DNA of 64,000 bases from Sphingomonadales bacterium. GTDB taxonomy: Bacteria > Pseudomonadota > Alphaproteobacteria > Sphingomonadales > Sphingomonadaceae. Location: positions 119,169-183,168 of the forward strand of contig JACXVD010000006.1 in NCBI GenBank assembly GCA_014763545.1, read 5' to 3'. The notes under the pieces were generated by a model. It saw only the letters and a program-made list of their open reading frames with translations. It searched no databases and was not told the DNA's origin. The position numbers and the translations under genes were made by a program. This document shows, piece after piece, positions 9,513 through 18,277 of the stretch (positions are counted from its first letter, which is position 1; each line of letters starts with the position of its first letter).

Positions 9513-9814
9513 ACCATATCCTTAGCATACGGAAAATCATCCGCGCGGACGTATTCCGGCGCGGAGCCAAGTGGCGTGAAATGGAAGAGCAGCCGACTTT
9601 TCGTACAAGACGAGCGCGGCAATCATAATCCGTCGCAGGCGACGTGAGGCAATTTCCATATAGCGCAGTGTAAAAAAATTGCAAGGACGCGCTTGTCGGA
9701 CCTTACTTGGCCGCTTTCACCCAACGTCGGCTGCGCCATCGTTAGCGGTCGGCCCGCTTTCCCAGCAGGCAGCTGCATGCCGGTGGATTCGTCACGAATG
9801 CCAAGCCCCGCCGA
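9513..9814. other. 302-base gene-free stretch upstream of infA
   Basis: I see no credible open frame, RNA gene or repeat here. It lies between the infA start and the glutathione peroxidase stop, so it should hold the infA promoter (see 9657-9684) and the end of the peroxidase transcript or leader. AT content is locally higher around 9655-9685. Confidence 0.6.
9657..9684 (-). promoter_or_regulatory. Candidate promoter for infA
   Basis: On the minus strand TTGCAA (9684-9679) and TATATG (9662-9657) are separated by 16 bases. This fits a weak -35/-10 pair in an otherwise GC-rich region. It would give an infA leader of roughly 140 bases. This is only pattern matching. Confidence 0.3.
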
Positions 9815-10294
9815 TCAGAGCAGTTTCTCGATATCCTTCGCGATGCTCTCGGGCTTGTCGGTCGGGGCGTAGCGGCGCACGACCTTGCCATCGCGATCGA
9901 TCAGGAACTTGGTGAAGTTCCACTTGATCGACTTCGACCCCATCAGCCCCGGCGCCTCGCCCTTCATCCAGTCATACAGCGGGCTGGCGCCGTCGCCATT
10001 GACCTCGATCTTTTCCATCAGCGGGAAGGTGACGCCAAAATTGACCTTGCAGAACTGGTCGATCTCGTCGGCCGATCCCGGTTCCTGCGCACCGAACTGG
10101 TTGCAGGGGAAGCCGAGCACTTCGAAGCCGCGATCCTTGTAGGTTTCGTACAGCTTCTCCAGCCCGTCATACTGCGGGGTGAAGCCGCATTTGCTCGCGG
10201 TGTTGACGACCAGCAGCACGGTGCCGAGCTTTTCCGAAAGGTCGAGCGGTTCGCCCCGGTTGGTGGTGACGGTAAAATCGGCGATCGTGGTCAT
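9815..10294 (-). CDS. Cysteine-type glutathione peroxidase / thiol peroxidase
   Basis: This 159-residue member of the glutathione peroxidase family has the peroxidatic Cys36 in NTASKCGFT, the partner Gln in FPCNQFGAQEPG, and Trp/Asn in KWNFTKFLID. It uses Cys rather than selenocysteine, as in most bacteria, and such enzymes usually take electrons from thioredoxin. Its ATG overlaps the upstream stop as ATGA (10291-10294), so translation is coupled to the preceding gene. Confidence 0.93.
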   Translation of the reverse strand: MTTIADFTVTTNRGEPLDLSEKLGTVLLVVNTASKCGFTPQYDGLEKLYETYKDRGFEVLGFPCNQFGAQEPGSADEIDQFCKVNFGVTFPLMEKIEVNGDGASPLYDWMKGEAPGLMGSKSIKWNFTKFLIDRDGKVVRRYAPTDKPESIAKDIEKLL

Positions 10295-10839
10295 GCGTGC
10301 GGCTCCTCGTGGGGGCGATAGGTCAGGTCGAAACTGGTTTGCCAGGTCACGCCGTAATCGCCGGAGAATTCTCCATGCTGGCGCACTGCGCCGTTTTCGA
10401 GGCGCGAATATGTCATGCGGGTCAGCCCGTCTTCACCCTTCGGGCCGGAACCCGGCCAAGACCCGGTCAGCACCATCTGCCCGCTTGCCAGCCCGCCGCT
10501 GAAGAATACCGGCCCCGGTGAGGAACCGAACCAGGTCTGGTGCCAGCCGCCCGTGCGCGGATCATAGCCCGAGAGACTGCCCCCGCCTGCACCCTTCAGC
10601 GGCATCCAGTTTTCGCGCAGTGCGCAGCCGCCATAGAGTTTCTCGATGCGACTATGCGCGACGATCTGGTCCTTGCCGGTGGGATAGACGTCCCACTGGC
10701 CGACCCAGAAATCGAACTCGTCGAAGTGTCCGCCTTCGCAGGTCGCGGCGGGAGTGGGCGCGGGAGGAGGCGGCGGTGGTGTCCCCGCCTGCGTGCTAGC
10801 GGCCTGCAGCACCAGCAGTACTGCGAAAATCCCTGCCAT
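10291..10839 (-). CDS. Exported protein of DUF1579-like type
   Basis: This 182-residue protein starts MAGIFAVLLVLQAAST, a likely signal peptide, followed by a Pro-rich stretch. The mature part contains FDEFDFWVGQWDVYPTG and WHQTWFGSS, the pattern of small lipocalin-like DUF1579-type proteins. I chose the ATG at 10839 because GGGGGAGAG precedes it. The function is unknown. Its stop overlaps the glutathione peroxidase start, forming a two-gene operon. Confidence 0.75.
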   Translation of the reverse strand: MAGIFAVLLVLQAASTQAGTPPPPPPAPTPAATCEGGHFDEFDFWVGQWDVYPTGKDQIVAHSRIEKLYGGCALRENWMPLKGAGGGSLSGYDPRTGGWHQTWFGSSPGPVFFSGGLASGQMVLTGSWPGSGPKGEDGLTRMTYSRLENGAVRQHGEFSGDYGVTWQTSFDLTYRPHEEPHA

Positions 10840-10944
10840 GGCTCTCCCCCCTTTTCCGCCCGATACGCAGACTGCACGGCGCGATGCCGCGATCAAGCAC
10901 TATCGGACGGGGAGCGCCTGCGCTCGACGGGGGACAGTGCGCGT

Positions 10945-11223
10945 TCAGGCGGCGGGGAAATCGTCGCGCGCGGCGAGCGCCGCGATTTCGCTATAGGTCA
11001 GGCGGTGGTCGCCCGCCTTCTCGATCACGTAATCGCCGCGCTCGGCCTCGGGCAGCAGCATTACGAACCGGACCAGCTCGGCCAGCGAGCCACGCCGCAG
11101 CCCCTTCGCGCCGTCCAGCAGCCCATCGCCGTCCTTGGCGAGGTGCAGCGAGGCACGGTCATCCCATTCGATGCCGCTGCCGGAATTGTCTTCGCCGCTG
11201 AAGGTGCTGGGATGGTCGGTCAT
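10945..11223 (-). CDS. Small hypothetical protein
   Basis: This 92-residue acidic protein starts MTDHPSTFSGEDNSG and contains a helical LRRGSLAELVRFVMLLPEAER segment. I do not recognise the family. It begins 48 bases after the lolD remnant on the same strand and probably belongs to the same transcript. Two charged halves with a central helix suggest a soluble cytoplasmic protein. Confidence 0.6.
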   Translation of the reverse strand: MTDHPSTFSGEDNSGSGIEWDDRASLHLAKDGDGLLDGAKGLRRGSLAELVRFVMLLPEAERGDYVIEKAGDHRLTYSEIAALAARDDFPAA

Positions 11224-11271
11224 GATTCTACTCCTGTCATTCGGGCAACGCGCGAGGGAGGATTCGGCTCC

Positions 11272-11699
11272 CTATTGCAAGATACCGTCGTGCAGGCGCA
11301 CGACGCGGTCCATGCGGCTCGCGAGCCGTTCGTTGTGGGTTGCGACGAGCGCCGCACTGCCCTCGCCACGGACGAGTTCGAGGAACTGGGCGAGCACCTT
11401 GTCCGACGTATGTTCGTCGAGATTGCCGGTCGGCTCGTCCGCCAGCACCAGGTCGGGCTTGTTCGCCAGTGCGCGTGCCACCGCGACACGCTGCTGTTCG
11501 CCCCCGGAAAGCTGGCTTGGCCGATGGTCGAGCCGATGCCCGAGGCCGAGCGATTCGAGCAGGTGCCGCGCGCGTTCGTCCGCCTCGCTGCGGGATACCC
11601 CGGCGACCATCTGCGGCAGCACCACGTTTTCCTGCGCGTTGAAATCGGGCAGCAAGTGATGGAACTGGTACGGACGACGGGTTGCATCCACTCACTCAT
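11272..11699 (-). pseudogene. lolD: lolD, lipoprotein-release ABC ATPase, missing its Walker A region by out-of-frame deletion
   Basis: The frame opening with the ATG at 11699 reads [10 protein letters not shown], the expected LolD N-terminus, overlapping the lolC stop by eight bases. Sequence then jumps to [22 protein letters not shown] in a different frame. That frame continues intact through the ABC signature [15 protein letters not shown], Walker [14 protein letters not shown] and the H-loop VATHNERL to HDGILQ at 11272. About 85-90 codons are absent, including the GPSGSGKST Walker A. The product cannot bind ATP. LolD is needed for outer-membrane lipoprotein release, so an intact copy elsewhere or an assembly error must be considered. 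Confidence 0.85.
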
Positions 11700-12933
11700 A
11701 ACGCAGCACCTGCACCGGATCGGTGCTCGCCGCCTTGAACGCGGGGTAAAGCGTCGCGAGGAAACTCAGCACCAGCGCGAGGATGGAAATAGTGGCAACC
11801 TCCTTGGGATCGGTGCGGCTGGGCAGTTCCGACAGGAAGCGGATCGACGGGTCCCACAGGTCGATGCCGGTGATCCACTGGATCCCTTCGACGATGCGCT
11901 GGCGGAAGAACAGGAACACGAAGCCCAGGGCGAGCCCCGCCACCGTTCCCAGCGCCCCGACGAGGAAGCCGGTCGTCACGAAAATCTTCATCAGGCTGCG
12001 CCGCGTCGCCCCCATCGTGCGCAGGATGGCGATATCGCGCGTTTTGGCACGCACCAGCATGATCAGCGAAGACAGGATGTTGAATACCGCGACCAGCACG
12101 ATGATCGACAGGACGACGAACATGGCCACGCGTTCCACCGCCAGCGCCTCGAACAGGCTGGCATTGATCGTCTTCCAGTCGGACACGACCGCCTGGCCCG
12201 CCAGCTTCTGCTGCAACGGGGCTAGGATTTCGCGCACGTGATCGGGATCGTTGGTCGTCACCTCGATCATCCCGATCGTGTCGCCGCTCAGCAGCAGGGT
12301 CTGCGCATCGGGGATCGGCATGACGACAAACGCCTTGTCGTAATCGTAGACCCCGATTTCGAAGATCGCCGCAACGCGATAACCGATCTGGCGCGGCACG
12401 GTGCCGAACGGGGTGGAGCGGCCCGCCGGATTGACGATGGTAATCGTATCGCCCACCCGCGCACCGATATTTTCCGCCAGCCGCGCACCGATCGCGACAT
12501 TGCCCGATCCCTGCTGGAGTTCGGACAGGTTGCCTTCGACCAGCTTGTCGGACAATTCGCGGATATCGGCCTGGGTGTTGCCGCGCACCAGCACCGCTTC
12601 CACCCGGCCGTTGAAAGTGGTCAGCAACGGCTGCTCGATCAGCGGGCTCGCCTTGGTGACGCCCGGCGTCTTGCGCACATCCTGCAGCACCTGCTGCCAA
12701 TTATCGAGCCGCCCGCCATAGGCCTGTACGATGGCATGGCCGTTGAGCCCGACGATCTTGTCGAACAGTTCCGCGCGGAAGCCGTTCATCACGCTCATCA
12801 CCACCACCAGCGCGGCGACGCCGAGCATCACCGCGACCAGGCTGATGCCCGCGACAAGCGCGATAAACGCCTCGCCGCGCCCGGGCATCATGTAACGCTT
12901 GGCGATGGTCCATTCGAAGGGGGAGAGGATCAA
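11692..12933 (-). CDS. lolC: Lipoprotein-releasing system permease (LolC/LolE family)
   Basis: This 413-residue FtsX-fold permease has the N-terminal ILSPFEWTIAKRYMMPGRGE, a first membrane helix (FIALVAGISLVAVMLGVAAL), a large periplasmic domain, and three C-terminal helices with RTMGATRRSLMKIF between the first two. LolC/E extract lipoproteins from the inner membrane for LolA. The start is uncertain: the best fit to the family is a TTG at 12933 giving MILSPFEW, without a strong ribosome-binding site. The stop overlaps the lolD start. purF is divergent. Confidence 0.9.
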   Translation of the reverse strand: MILSPFEWTIAKRYMMPGRGEAFIALVAGISLVAVMLGVAALVVVMSVMNGFRAELFDKIVGLNGHAIVQAYGGRLDNWQQVLQDVRKTPGVTKASPLIEQPLLTTFNGRVEAVLVRGNTQADIRELSDKLVEGNLSELQQGSGNVAIGARLAENIGARVGDTITIVNPAGRSTPFGTVPRQIGYRVAAIFEIGVYDYDKAFVVMPIPDAQTLLLSGDTIGMIEVTTNDPDHVREILAPLQQKLAGQAVVSDWKTINASLFEALAVERVAMFVVLSIIVLVAVFNILSSLIMLVRAKTRDIAILRTMGATRRSLMKIFVTTGFLVGALGTVAGLALGFVFLFFRQRIVEGIQWITGIDLWDPSIRFLSELPSRTDPKEVATISILALVLSFLATLYPAFKAASTDPVQVLRYE

Positions 12934-13108
12934 AGAAAAAACCCGGGTTGCCTTGTCGGGCGCCGGTTTAGGGAGGCATGCCAGTGGGCGCAATGCGAAA
13001 AGCTTGCGACACGGCGCGGGCCGCCCTTGTAATCTTGCCGTAACATCGCCATTGAGCGCCCCGACAGCGCCCCCGGTAGGGCGCGCAAGCAGCAGGCCGG
13101 CACCCCGC

Positions 13109-14581
13109 ATGAACGCGACCCATCCGTTCCGCGACGAAAATGGCGACAAGCTCCGCGAGGAATGCGGCATTTTCGGCACGATCAACGCGGCAGATGCCGC
13201 TGCGCTTACCGCGCTGGGGCTGCATGCATTGCAGCATCGCGGACAGGAAGCGGCGGGAATCACCTCCTACGACGGGCACGAGTTCTACTCGCGTCGGGGA
13301 AACGGCCATGTGGCGGAAAATTTCTCCAGCCAGGATGCCATCGGCGAACTGCCCGGCTTCATGGCGGCGGGCCATGTGCGGTATTCCACCACCGGCGGTG
13401 CCGGCTTGCGCAACGTCCAGCCGCTCTATGCCGACCTGGCCAGCGGCGGCTTCGCGGTCGCGCACAACGGCAATATCTCTAACGCACAGACGCTGCGGTC
13501 CCAGCTGGTGAGCCGCGGTGCGATCTTCCAGTCGACCTCCGACACGGAAGTGATCATCCACCTCGTCGCCACCAGCCGCTATCCCACCACGATGGACCGG
13601 CTGATCGACGCGCTGCGGATGGTCGAAGGCGCCTATTCGCTGATCGTGATGACGCCTGAAGGCATGATCGCCTGCCGCGATCCGCTGGGCATCCGCCCGC
13701 TGCAGATGGGCCGGCTGGGCGATGCAGTGGTCTTCGCCAGCGAAACCGTGGCGTTCGACGTGGTCGGGGCGGAATTCATCCGCTCGGTCGAGCCGGGCGA
13801 ACTGGTGCGGGTCGATTTCGATGGCACGGTGCATTCGCACCACCCCTTCGGCAAGCACGCCCCGCGCCCATGCATCTTCGAACATGTCTATTTTAGCCGA
13901 CCCGATTCGGTGTTCGACGGGCGCAGCGTCTATGCCGCGCGCAAGGCGATCGGCGAGCAGCTGGCGATCGAGAGCCCGGTCGACGCAGACCTTGTTGTCG
14001 CCGTGCCCGACAGCGGCGTTCCAGCCGCGATCGGTTATGCCCAGCAATCGGGCATTCCCTTCGAACTCGGCATCATTCGCAGCCACTATGTCGGCCGCAC
14101 CTTCATCCAGCCGAGCGACGGCGCCCGCCATGCCGGTGTGAAGCGCAAGCACAACGCCAATCGCGAGATCGTGGCGGGCAAGCGCATCGTGCTGATCGAC
14201 GATTCGATCGTGCGCGGCACCACCAGCATGAAGATCGTGGACATGATGCGAGAGGCCGGTGCGGCAGAGGTGCATTTCCGCGTCGCCAGCCCGCCCACGG
14301 CGCATAGCTGCTTCTACGGCGTCGACACGCCCGAACGGTCCAAGCTGCTTGCCGCACGCATGGAGCTGGAGCCGATGCGCGAATTCATCAAGGCCGACAG
14401 CCTCGCCTTCATCTCGATCGACGGGCTTTACCGCGCGGTCGGGCAGCAGGCGCGCAACAAGGGCTGCCCGCAATTCTGCGATGCCTGCTTCACCGGGGAT
14501 TACCCGACCTCGCTGACCGACCTTCACCGGCGCGAGGAAGAAGCGGCGCAACTTACCCTTCCCGTCAACAAGGTCGCATAA
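13109..14581 (+). CDS. purF: Amidophosphoribosyltransferase
   Basis: This 490-residue enzyme catalyses the first committed step of purine synthesis, transferring ammonia from glutamine to PRPP. An 18-residue propeptide precedes the catalytic Cys19 in LREECGIFG. The Ntn glutaminase domain (HNGNISNAQTLR) is followed by the phosphoribosyltransferase domain with IVLIDDSIVRGTTS. Cysteines in KGCPQFCDACFTGDYP suggest the Fe-S cluster seen in Bacillus-type PurF. I chose the ATG at 13109 because it gives the normal family N-terminus. The following SDR gene starts directly after the stop. Confidence 0.97.
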   Translation: MNATHPFRDENGDKLREECGIFGTINAADAAALTALGLHALQHRGQEAAGITSYDGHEFYSRRGNGHVAENFSSQDAIGELPGFMAAGHVRYSTTGGAGLRNVQPLYADLASGGFAVAHNGNISNAQTLRSQLVSRGAIFQSTSDTEVIIHLVATSRYPTTMDRLIDALRMVEGAYSLIVMTPEGMIACRDPLGIRPLQMGRLGDAVVFASETVAFDVVGAEFIRSVEPGELVRVDFDGTVHSHHPFGKHAPRPCIFEHVYFSRPDSVFDGRSVYAARKAIGEQLAIESPVDADLVVAVPDSGVPAAIGYAQQSGIPFELGIIRSHYVGRTFIQPSDGARHAGVKRKHNANREIVAGKRIVLIDDSIVRGTTSMKIVDMMREAGAAEVHFRVASPPTAHSCFYGVDTPERSKLLAARMELEPMREFIKADSLAFISIDGLYRAVGQQARNKGCPQFCDACFTGDYPTSLTDLHRREEEAAQLTLPVNKVA

Positions 14582-15304
14582 ATGTCAGATAACAAGCCGT
14601 TCGAGGGCCGGCTCGCGCTGGTCACCGGCGCCAGCAAGGGTATCGGTGCGGCCACCGCGCGGGCGCTCGCCGCCGCCGGTGCGCATGTCATCATCACCGG
14701 GCGCAATGTGAAGGCGCTCGAAACCGTCGAAGACGAAATCCACGATGCCGGCGGCCATGCGACCATCGCCCCGATGGAACTGGCCGAACAGGACGCCATC
14801 GCCCGCCTTGCCGCCGCCATCGCCGGCCGGTGGGACAAGCTCGACATCATGGTGCTGAGCGCCGCCTACCTGCCGATGCTCGGGCCGGTCAGCCAGATCG
14901 AGGGCAAACCCCTTGGTGAAGCGCTGACGACCAATGTGCTGGCGACCCAGGCACTGCTCGCCGCGTTCGATCCGCTGCTGAAGCGCAGCGACCGCGGACG
15001 GGTCATCGGCATGAGCAGCGGCGTGGTGGATAGCCCGCGGCCCTATTGGGGTGCCTATGCGGCAACCAAGGCCGCATCGGACATGCTGCTCGAATGCTAT
15101 GCCCAGGAAGTCGAGCGGATCAGCGACATTCGCGTCGCGATCGTCAATCCAGGTGCCACGCGCACGGCGATGCGCGCACGGGCCTATCCGGGTGAAGATC
15201 CGGCAACGGTCAAACCGCCCGAAGTGGTGGCCGACCGGCTGGTCCAGCTGCTGGTGGAGGACTTCCCCAACCGGCACCGCGAAGCCATCGTAAATCCTGC
15301 TTAA
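14582..15304 (+). CDS. Short-chain dehydrogenase/reductase
   Basis: This 240-residue classical SDR has the cofactor motif VTGASKGIG, a catalytic Ser in SSGVVDSP, and Tyr-Lys in YAATKAAS. The usual NNAG is replaced by VLSAAY, an unusual variant at that position. The substrate is unknown. The ATG immediately follows the purF stop, so it is cotranscribed with purF; such purF-SDR pairs are familiar to me from sphingomonads. Confidence 0.88.
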   Translation: MSDNKPFEGRLALVTGASKGIGAATARALAAAGAHVIITGRNVKALETVEDEIHDAGGHATIAPMELAEQDAIARLAAAIAGRWDKLDIMVLSAAYLPMLGPVSQIEGKPLGEALTTNVLATQALLAAFDPLLKRSDRGRVIGMSSGVVDSPRPYWGAYAATKAASDMLLECYAQEVERISDIRVAIVNPGATRTAMRARAYPGEDPATVKPPEVVADRLVQLLVEDFPNRHREAIVNPA

Positions 15305-15352
15305 CCATTCCGCGCAACCAAGCGGAAAGCAGCTTCGGCGACCCTGTGCAAA

Positions 15353-15378
15353 GCTTGCCCCGCAATGCGCGGGCAAGC
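15353..15378 (+). terminator. Hairpin after the purF-SDR operon
   Basis: Perfect 8-base arms GCTTGCCC (15353-15360) and GGGCAAGC (15371-15378) surround a 10-base loop, between the SDR stop and the PilZ start. The following bases CTCTTGCG give no real T-run, so this may be only a partial terminator. Confidence 0.4.
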
Positions 15379-15404
15379 CTCTTGCGAAATGAGGGATTCA
15401 GCCG

Positions 15405-15755
15405 ATGGTTTTCGAAGGACAGGACTTATACGAGTTCGCCGCGCAGGAAGATCGATCCGCGCCGCGCACCAAGATCACGATCCCCGCACAATTGCGTGCT
15501 TCGGGCGGTCGTGCGATCCAGACCGTGGTGCATGATCTGTCGCTGTCGGGCTTCTCCGCCACTGCGATCAACCGCATGCACCCCGGCCAGGTCTGCTTCC
15601 TCACCCTGCCCGGCCTCGAATCGCTCATGGGCGAGGTCGTGTGGTGGGAAAACTCGATCGTCGGCTGCGCTTTCCATGATTTGCTGAGCCCGATCGTGCA
15701 CGACAATATCCTCGCGCGTTACCAGCCTTCGTCGGTCTATCGCAGCGTCCTCTGA
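15405..15755 (+). CDS. PilZ domain protein (c-di-GMP binding)
   Basis: This 116-residue single PilZ domain has the RxxxR of DRSAPRTK and the D/NxSxxG motif as DLSLSGFS, both needed for c-di-GMP binding. It presumably acts as a small cytoplasmic effector or adaptor; no partner is visible nearby. It has its own start after a hairpin. It converges on the serine hydrolase gene, with the two stop codons abutting at 15755/15756. Confidence 0.88.
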   Translation: MVFEGQDLYEFAAQEDRSAPRTKITIPAQLRASGGRAIQTVVHDLSLSGFSATAINRMHPGQVCFLTLPGLESLMGEVVWWENSIVGCAFHDLLSPIVHDNILARYQPSSVYRSVL

Positions 15756-16955
15756 TTATTCGGCAGGTGCAGCGCGTGCATCCACTGCGCGCTGAACCGC
15801 CTTGTAGAACGCCTCCCGCTCCGCGGCGCGCTCCTGGTCCTGCGCCGTCGGCCAATCGCCATTGGTGGCGATCACCAGCTTGCGCGCGGGGTCGATGAAG
15901 ATGCCCTGCCCGAAAATGCCCTGCGCCGCGAAGCTGCCGTCGTCATTGGTCCACCACTGGAAGCCATAACCGCGCCCCGGCACACCGATGTCCGCCTGCT
16001 TCACCGTCGCTTCGGCCAGCCAGCCGTCGGGAAGCACCTGCTGCCCCCCGGCAACACCCCCGCCCAGGATGAACAGCCCGAAGCGCGCGAAGTCACGCGT
16101 GCGCGCCTGCAGGCAGCAGCCCGAAATCTCGTTGCCCGCCGAATTGAGCAGCCAGCTGGCGTCGCCCTCCATGCCAAACGGCTTCCAGACCTTCTCGGCC
16201 AGATAATCGGCCAGCTTCTTGCCGCTCGCCTCTTCCACCAGGATGCCGATGAGATTGGTTTCGCCGGTCTTGTAGACCCACTTGGTTCCCGGCTCCGCCT
16301 CGCGCGGGAGGTGCCGCATGTAGCTGACGGTCACGTCCAGCCCGTCTTCCGGCTTGGCGTTGTTGAACCGGGCGACGTCGGAATTGCGGTCGGTATAATC
16401 CTCGTTCCACCTCACGCCGCTGGTCATGGTCAGCAATTGGCGGACAGTGACGCCTTCATAGGCCGAGCCTTTCAGCCCCTTGATATAGACGGTCACATCG
16501 TCATCGAGGCTCTTGATATAGCCGTCCTTCACCGCCGCGCCGACCATGGTCGAGGTCAGGCTCTTGGCGACCGAGAAGCTGGTCCATTTGCCTTCGCCAT
16601 CGAAGCCGAGGCCGTATTTTTCGAGCACCACCTTGCCGTCGTGGATGATGACGATCCCGGCGGTGCGCTGGTGCTGCATATAGGCGTCGATGTCGGTGTC
16701 GATCGCCAGCGGATCGCCCTGCGGCAGCGGATAGGCCTTGCCGCCCGCCTCGATCGTGCGCGCCTTGGCCAGCACAGGCAGCGCATCCATCGCGCGGAAG
16801 GCGGCATCGCGCTGCGCCTGGCTCCAGAACAGCACATTGGTGTCCTTGGGCATGTTGGCGATGAGATTGCGCGTATCGCGCGGCAACAGCGCCCATGACA
16901 GGCCGAGCGCAACCGCCACAACCAGCATGGCGACAAGCAGGATCTTGGTCTTCAT
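15756..16955 (-). CDS. Beta-lactamase-family serine hydrolase (class C-like)
   Basis: This 399-residue protein has an N-terminal hydrophobic signal or anchor (residues 5-24) and a serine hydrolase domain with the nucleophile motif S128-V-A-K131. YKTGETN probably supplies the Tyr of the second motif and GIFGQGIFID the third. Families of this type include EstB-like esterases, peptidases and 6-aminohexanoate hydrolases; true beta-lactamase activity is not implied. The ATG at 16955 follows AAAGG. The cyclopropane synthase gene lies 32 bases upstream, so cotranscription is likely. Confidence 0.87.
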   Translation of the reverse strand: MKTKILLVAMLVVAVALGLSWALLPRDTRNLIANMPKDTNVLFWSQAQRDAAFRAMDALPVLAKARTIEAGGKAYPLPQGDPLAIDTDIDAYMQHQRTAGIVIIHDGKVVLEKYGLGFDGEGKWTSFSVAKSLTSTMVGAAVKDGYIKSLDDDVTVYIKGLKGSAYEGVTVRQLLTMTSGVRWNEDYTDRNSDVARFNNAKPEDGLDVTVSYMRHLPREAEPGTKWVYKTGETNLIGILVEEASGKKLADYLAEKVWKPFGMEGDASWLLNSAGNEISGCCLQARTRDFARFGLFILGGGVAGGQQVLPDGWLAEATVKQADIGVPGRGYGFQWWTNDDGSFAAQGIFGQGIFIDPARKLVIATNGDWPTAQDQERAAEREAFYKAVQRAVDARAAPAE

Positions 16956-16987
16956 CTCGGGCCTTTCAGGAAAAAATCTCTGGCGGA

Positions 16988-18226
16988 TCAGTGCTTGGCC
17001 AGCGTCACCTGGCTGACGGTAATACCGCCGCCCCGGAACCCGCCTTCGCAATACATCAGGTAGAAGCGCCACAAATTGCAGAAACGTTCGTCGAACCCGC
17101 TTGGCAAGCGCCCCTCGCGAACCGCCGCGTCGAAGCGCATCCGCCATGCCTTGAGCGTTTCGGCATAGTCGATGCCGAAATCGCGCTGGTCCTGCCATTC
17201 GAGCCCGCGCTCGGCGGCGAGGCGGCGGAACTCTTCGGTCGAAATCAACAGCCCGCCCGGGAAGATATAGGCCTGGATGAAATCGGCGCTGGCGGCGTAG
17301 CCTTCGAACAGCGTGTCGCGCATGGCGATGAACTGGATCGCCGCCTTGCCACCCGGTTTTAGGTTGCGGGCGATGCAGTCGAAATAGCTGGGCCAGAATT
17401 CGCGCCCCACCGCCTCGACCATTTCGACGCTCACGATCGCGTCGAATTGTTCCGCGACATCGCGGTAATCCTGCTTGCGAAAGTCGATCGCTGGGCCCTG
17501 CCGCTCGCGCGCCCAGGCCAGCTGCTCGTCCGACAGGCTGATCGCAGTCACCTTGCTGCCGTGCCGCGCGAAATGATCGGCCAGGCTGCCCCAGCCGCAA
17601 CCGATTTCGAGCAGCGTGTTCGGCTGGCCGAGCCGACGCGACAGTTCCGCCCATTTGGTGCGCTGCGCCGCCTCGAGGCTGTCCGCTCCGTCCCAGATGG
17701 CGCTGGAATAGCTCATCGTCGGGTCGAGCCATTCGCGGTAGAAATCGTTGCCGAGGTCGTAATGCGCCTGGATATTGCGGCGCGATCCCTCATACGTGTT
17801 GCGGTTGAACCAATGGGCGATGCGGGCCGCCAGCTTCCACGGGCCCTTGGCGCGACCGGTTTCGCCCAATGCCTCGCCATTGGCCATGAACTGCGCGAAC
17901 AGCGGCACCGGGTCGGGGCTGGTCCACTCGCCCGCTTCCCACGCCTGATAGAAGCCGACCGAGCCATTGGTTCCGGCGCGCAGCAGCGTGCGCCAGTCGT
18001 GGATGGTGATTTCGGCCTCGAAACCGGGGGCACGCCCCCCCACGAGCCGCGTCGTCCCGTCGGGCAGATGCGCGAGAATAGAGCCGGTTTCCATCCCCGC
18101 ATCGATCCGGTCGAGCAGTTTGTGGAAACCGGGGGCGAAGACATGCGCCAGCCAGCCCGCACTGCGCGCGAAACGCGCACCACCGGCGAGCAACTCGCCT
18201 CCTCTCACGACCTCCCCTGCTTTCAT
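16988..18226 (-). CDS. cfa: Cyclopropane-fatty-acyl-phospholipid synthase
   Basis: This 412-residue SAM-dependent enzyme has HYDLGNDFYREWLDPTMSYS, the SAM site LLEIGCGWGSLADHFA, and the downstream VSVEMVEAVG and RNLKPGGKAAIQFI segments typical of Cfa. It adds a methylene group from SAM across double bonds of phospholipid acyl chains at the inner membrane. I prefer the ATG at 18226; a TTG at 18262 is possible. It follows the photolyase gene on the same strand, an arrangement reminiscent of singlet-oxygen or light-stress regulons. Confidence 0.92.
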   Translation of the reverse strand: MKAGEVVRGGELLAGGARFARSAGWLAHVFAPGFHKLLDRIDAGMETGSILAHLPDGTTRLVGGRAPGFEAEITIHDWRTLLRAGTNGSVGFYQAWEAGEWTSPDPVPLFAQFMANGEALGETGRAKGPWKLAARIAHWFNRNTYEGSRRNIQAHYDLGNDFYREWLDPTMSYSSAIWDGADSLEAAQRTKWAELSRRLGQPNTLLEIGCGWGSLADHFARHGSKVTAISLSDEQLAWARERQGPAIDFRKQDYRDVAEQFDAIVSVEMVEAVGREFWPSYFDCIARNLKPGGKAAIQFIAMRDTLFEGYAASADFIQAYIFPGGLLISTEEFRRLAAERGLEWQDQRDFGIDYAETLKAWRMRFDAAVREGRLPSGFDERFCNLWRFYLMYCEGGFRGGGITVSQVTLAKH

Positions 18227-18277
18227 GCCTGTAAATATGCCGCGATTGGCCGCGCGCGACAAGCGCCCGGCAACGCT

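Noticed and set aside
9515..9517. ATG just upstream of infA as its start
   Set aside because: Out of frame; it opens only MVWRKKSS, while the TTG has correct ribosome-binding spacing and the conserved N-terminus.
15756..16955. Calling the serine hydrolase a class C beta-lactamase
   Set aside because: It has SVAK but the remaining motifs are those of the broad esterase/peptidase group, so lactamase activity is not supported.
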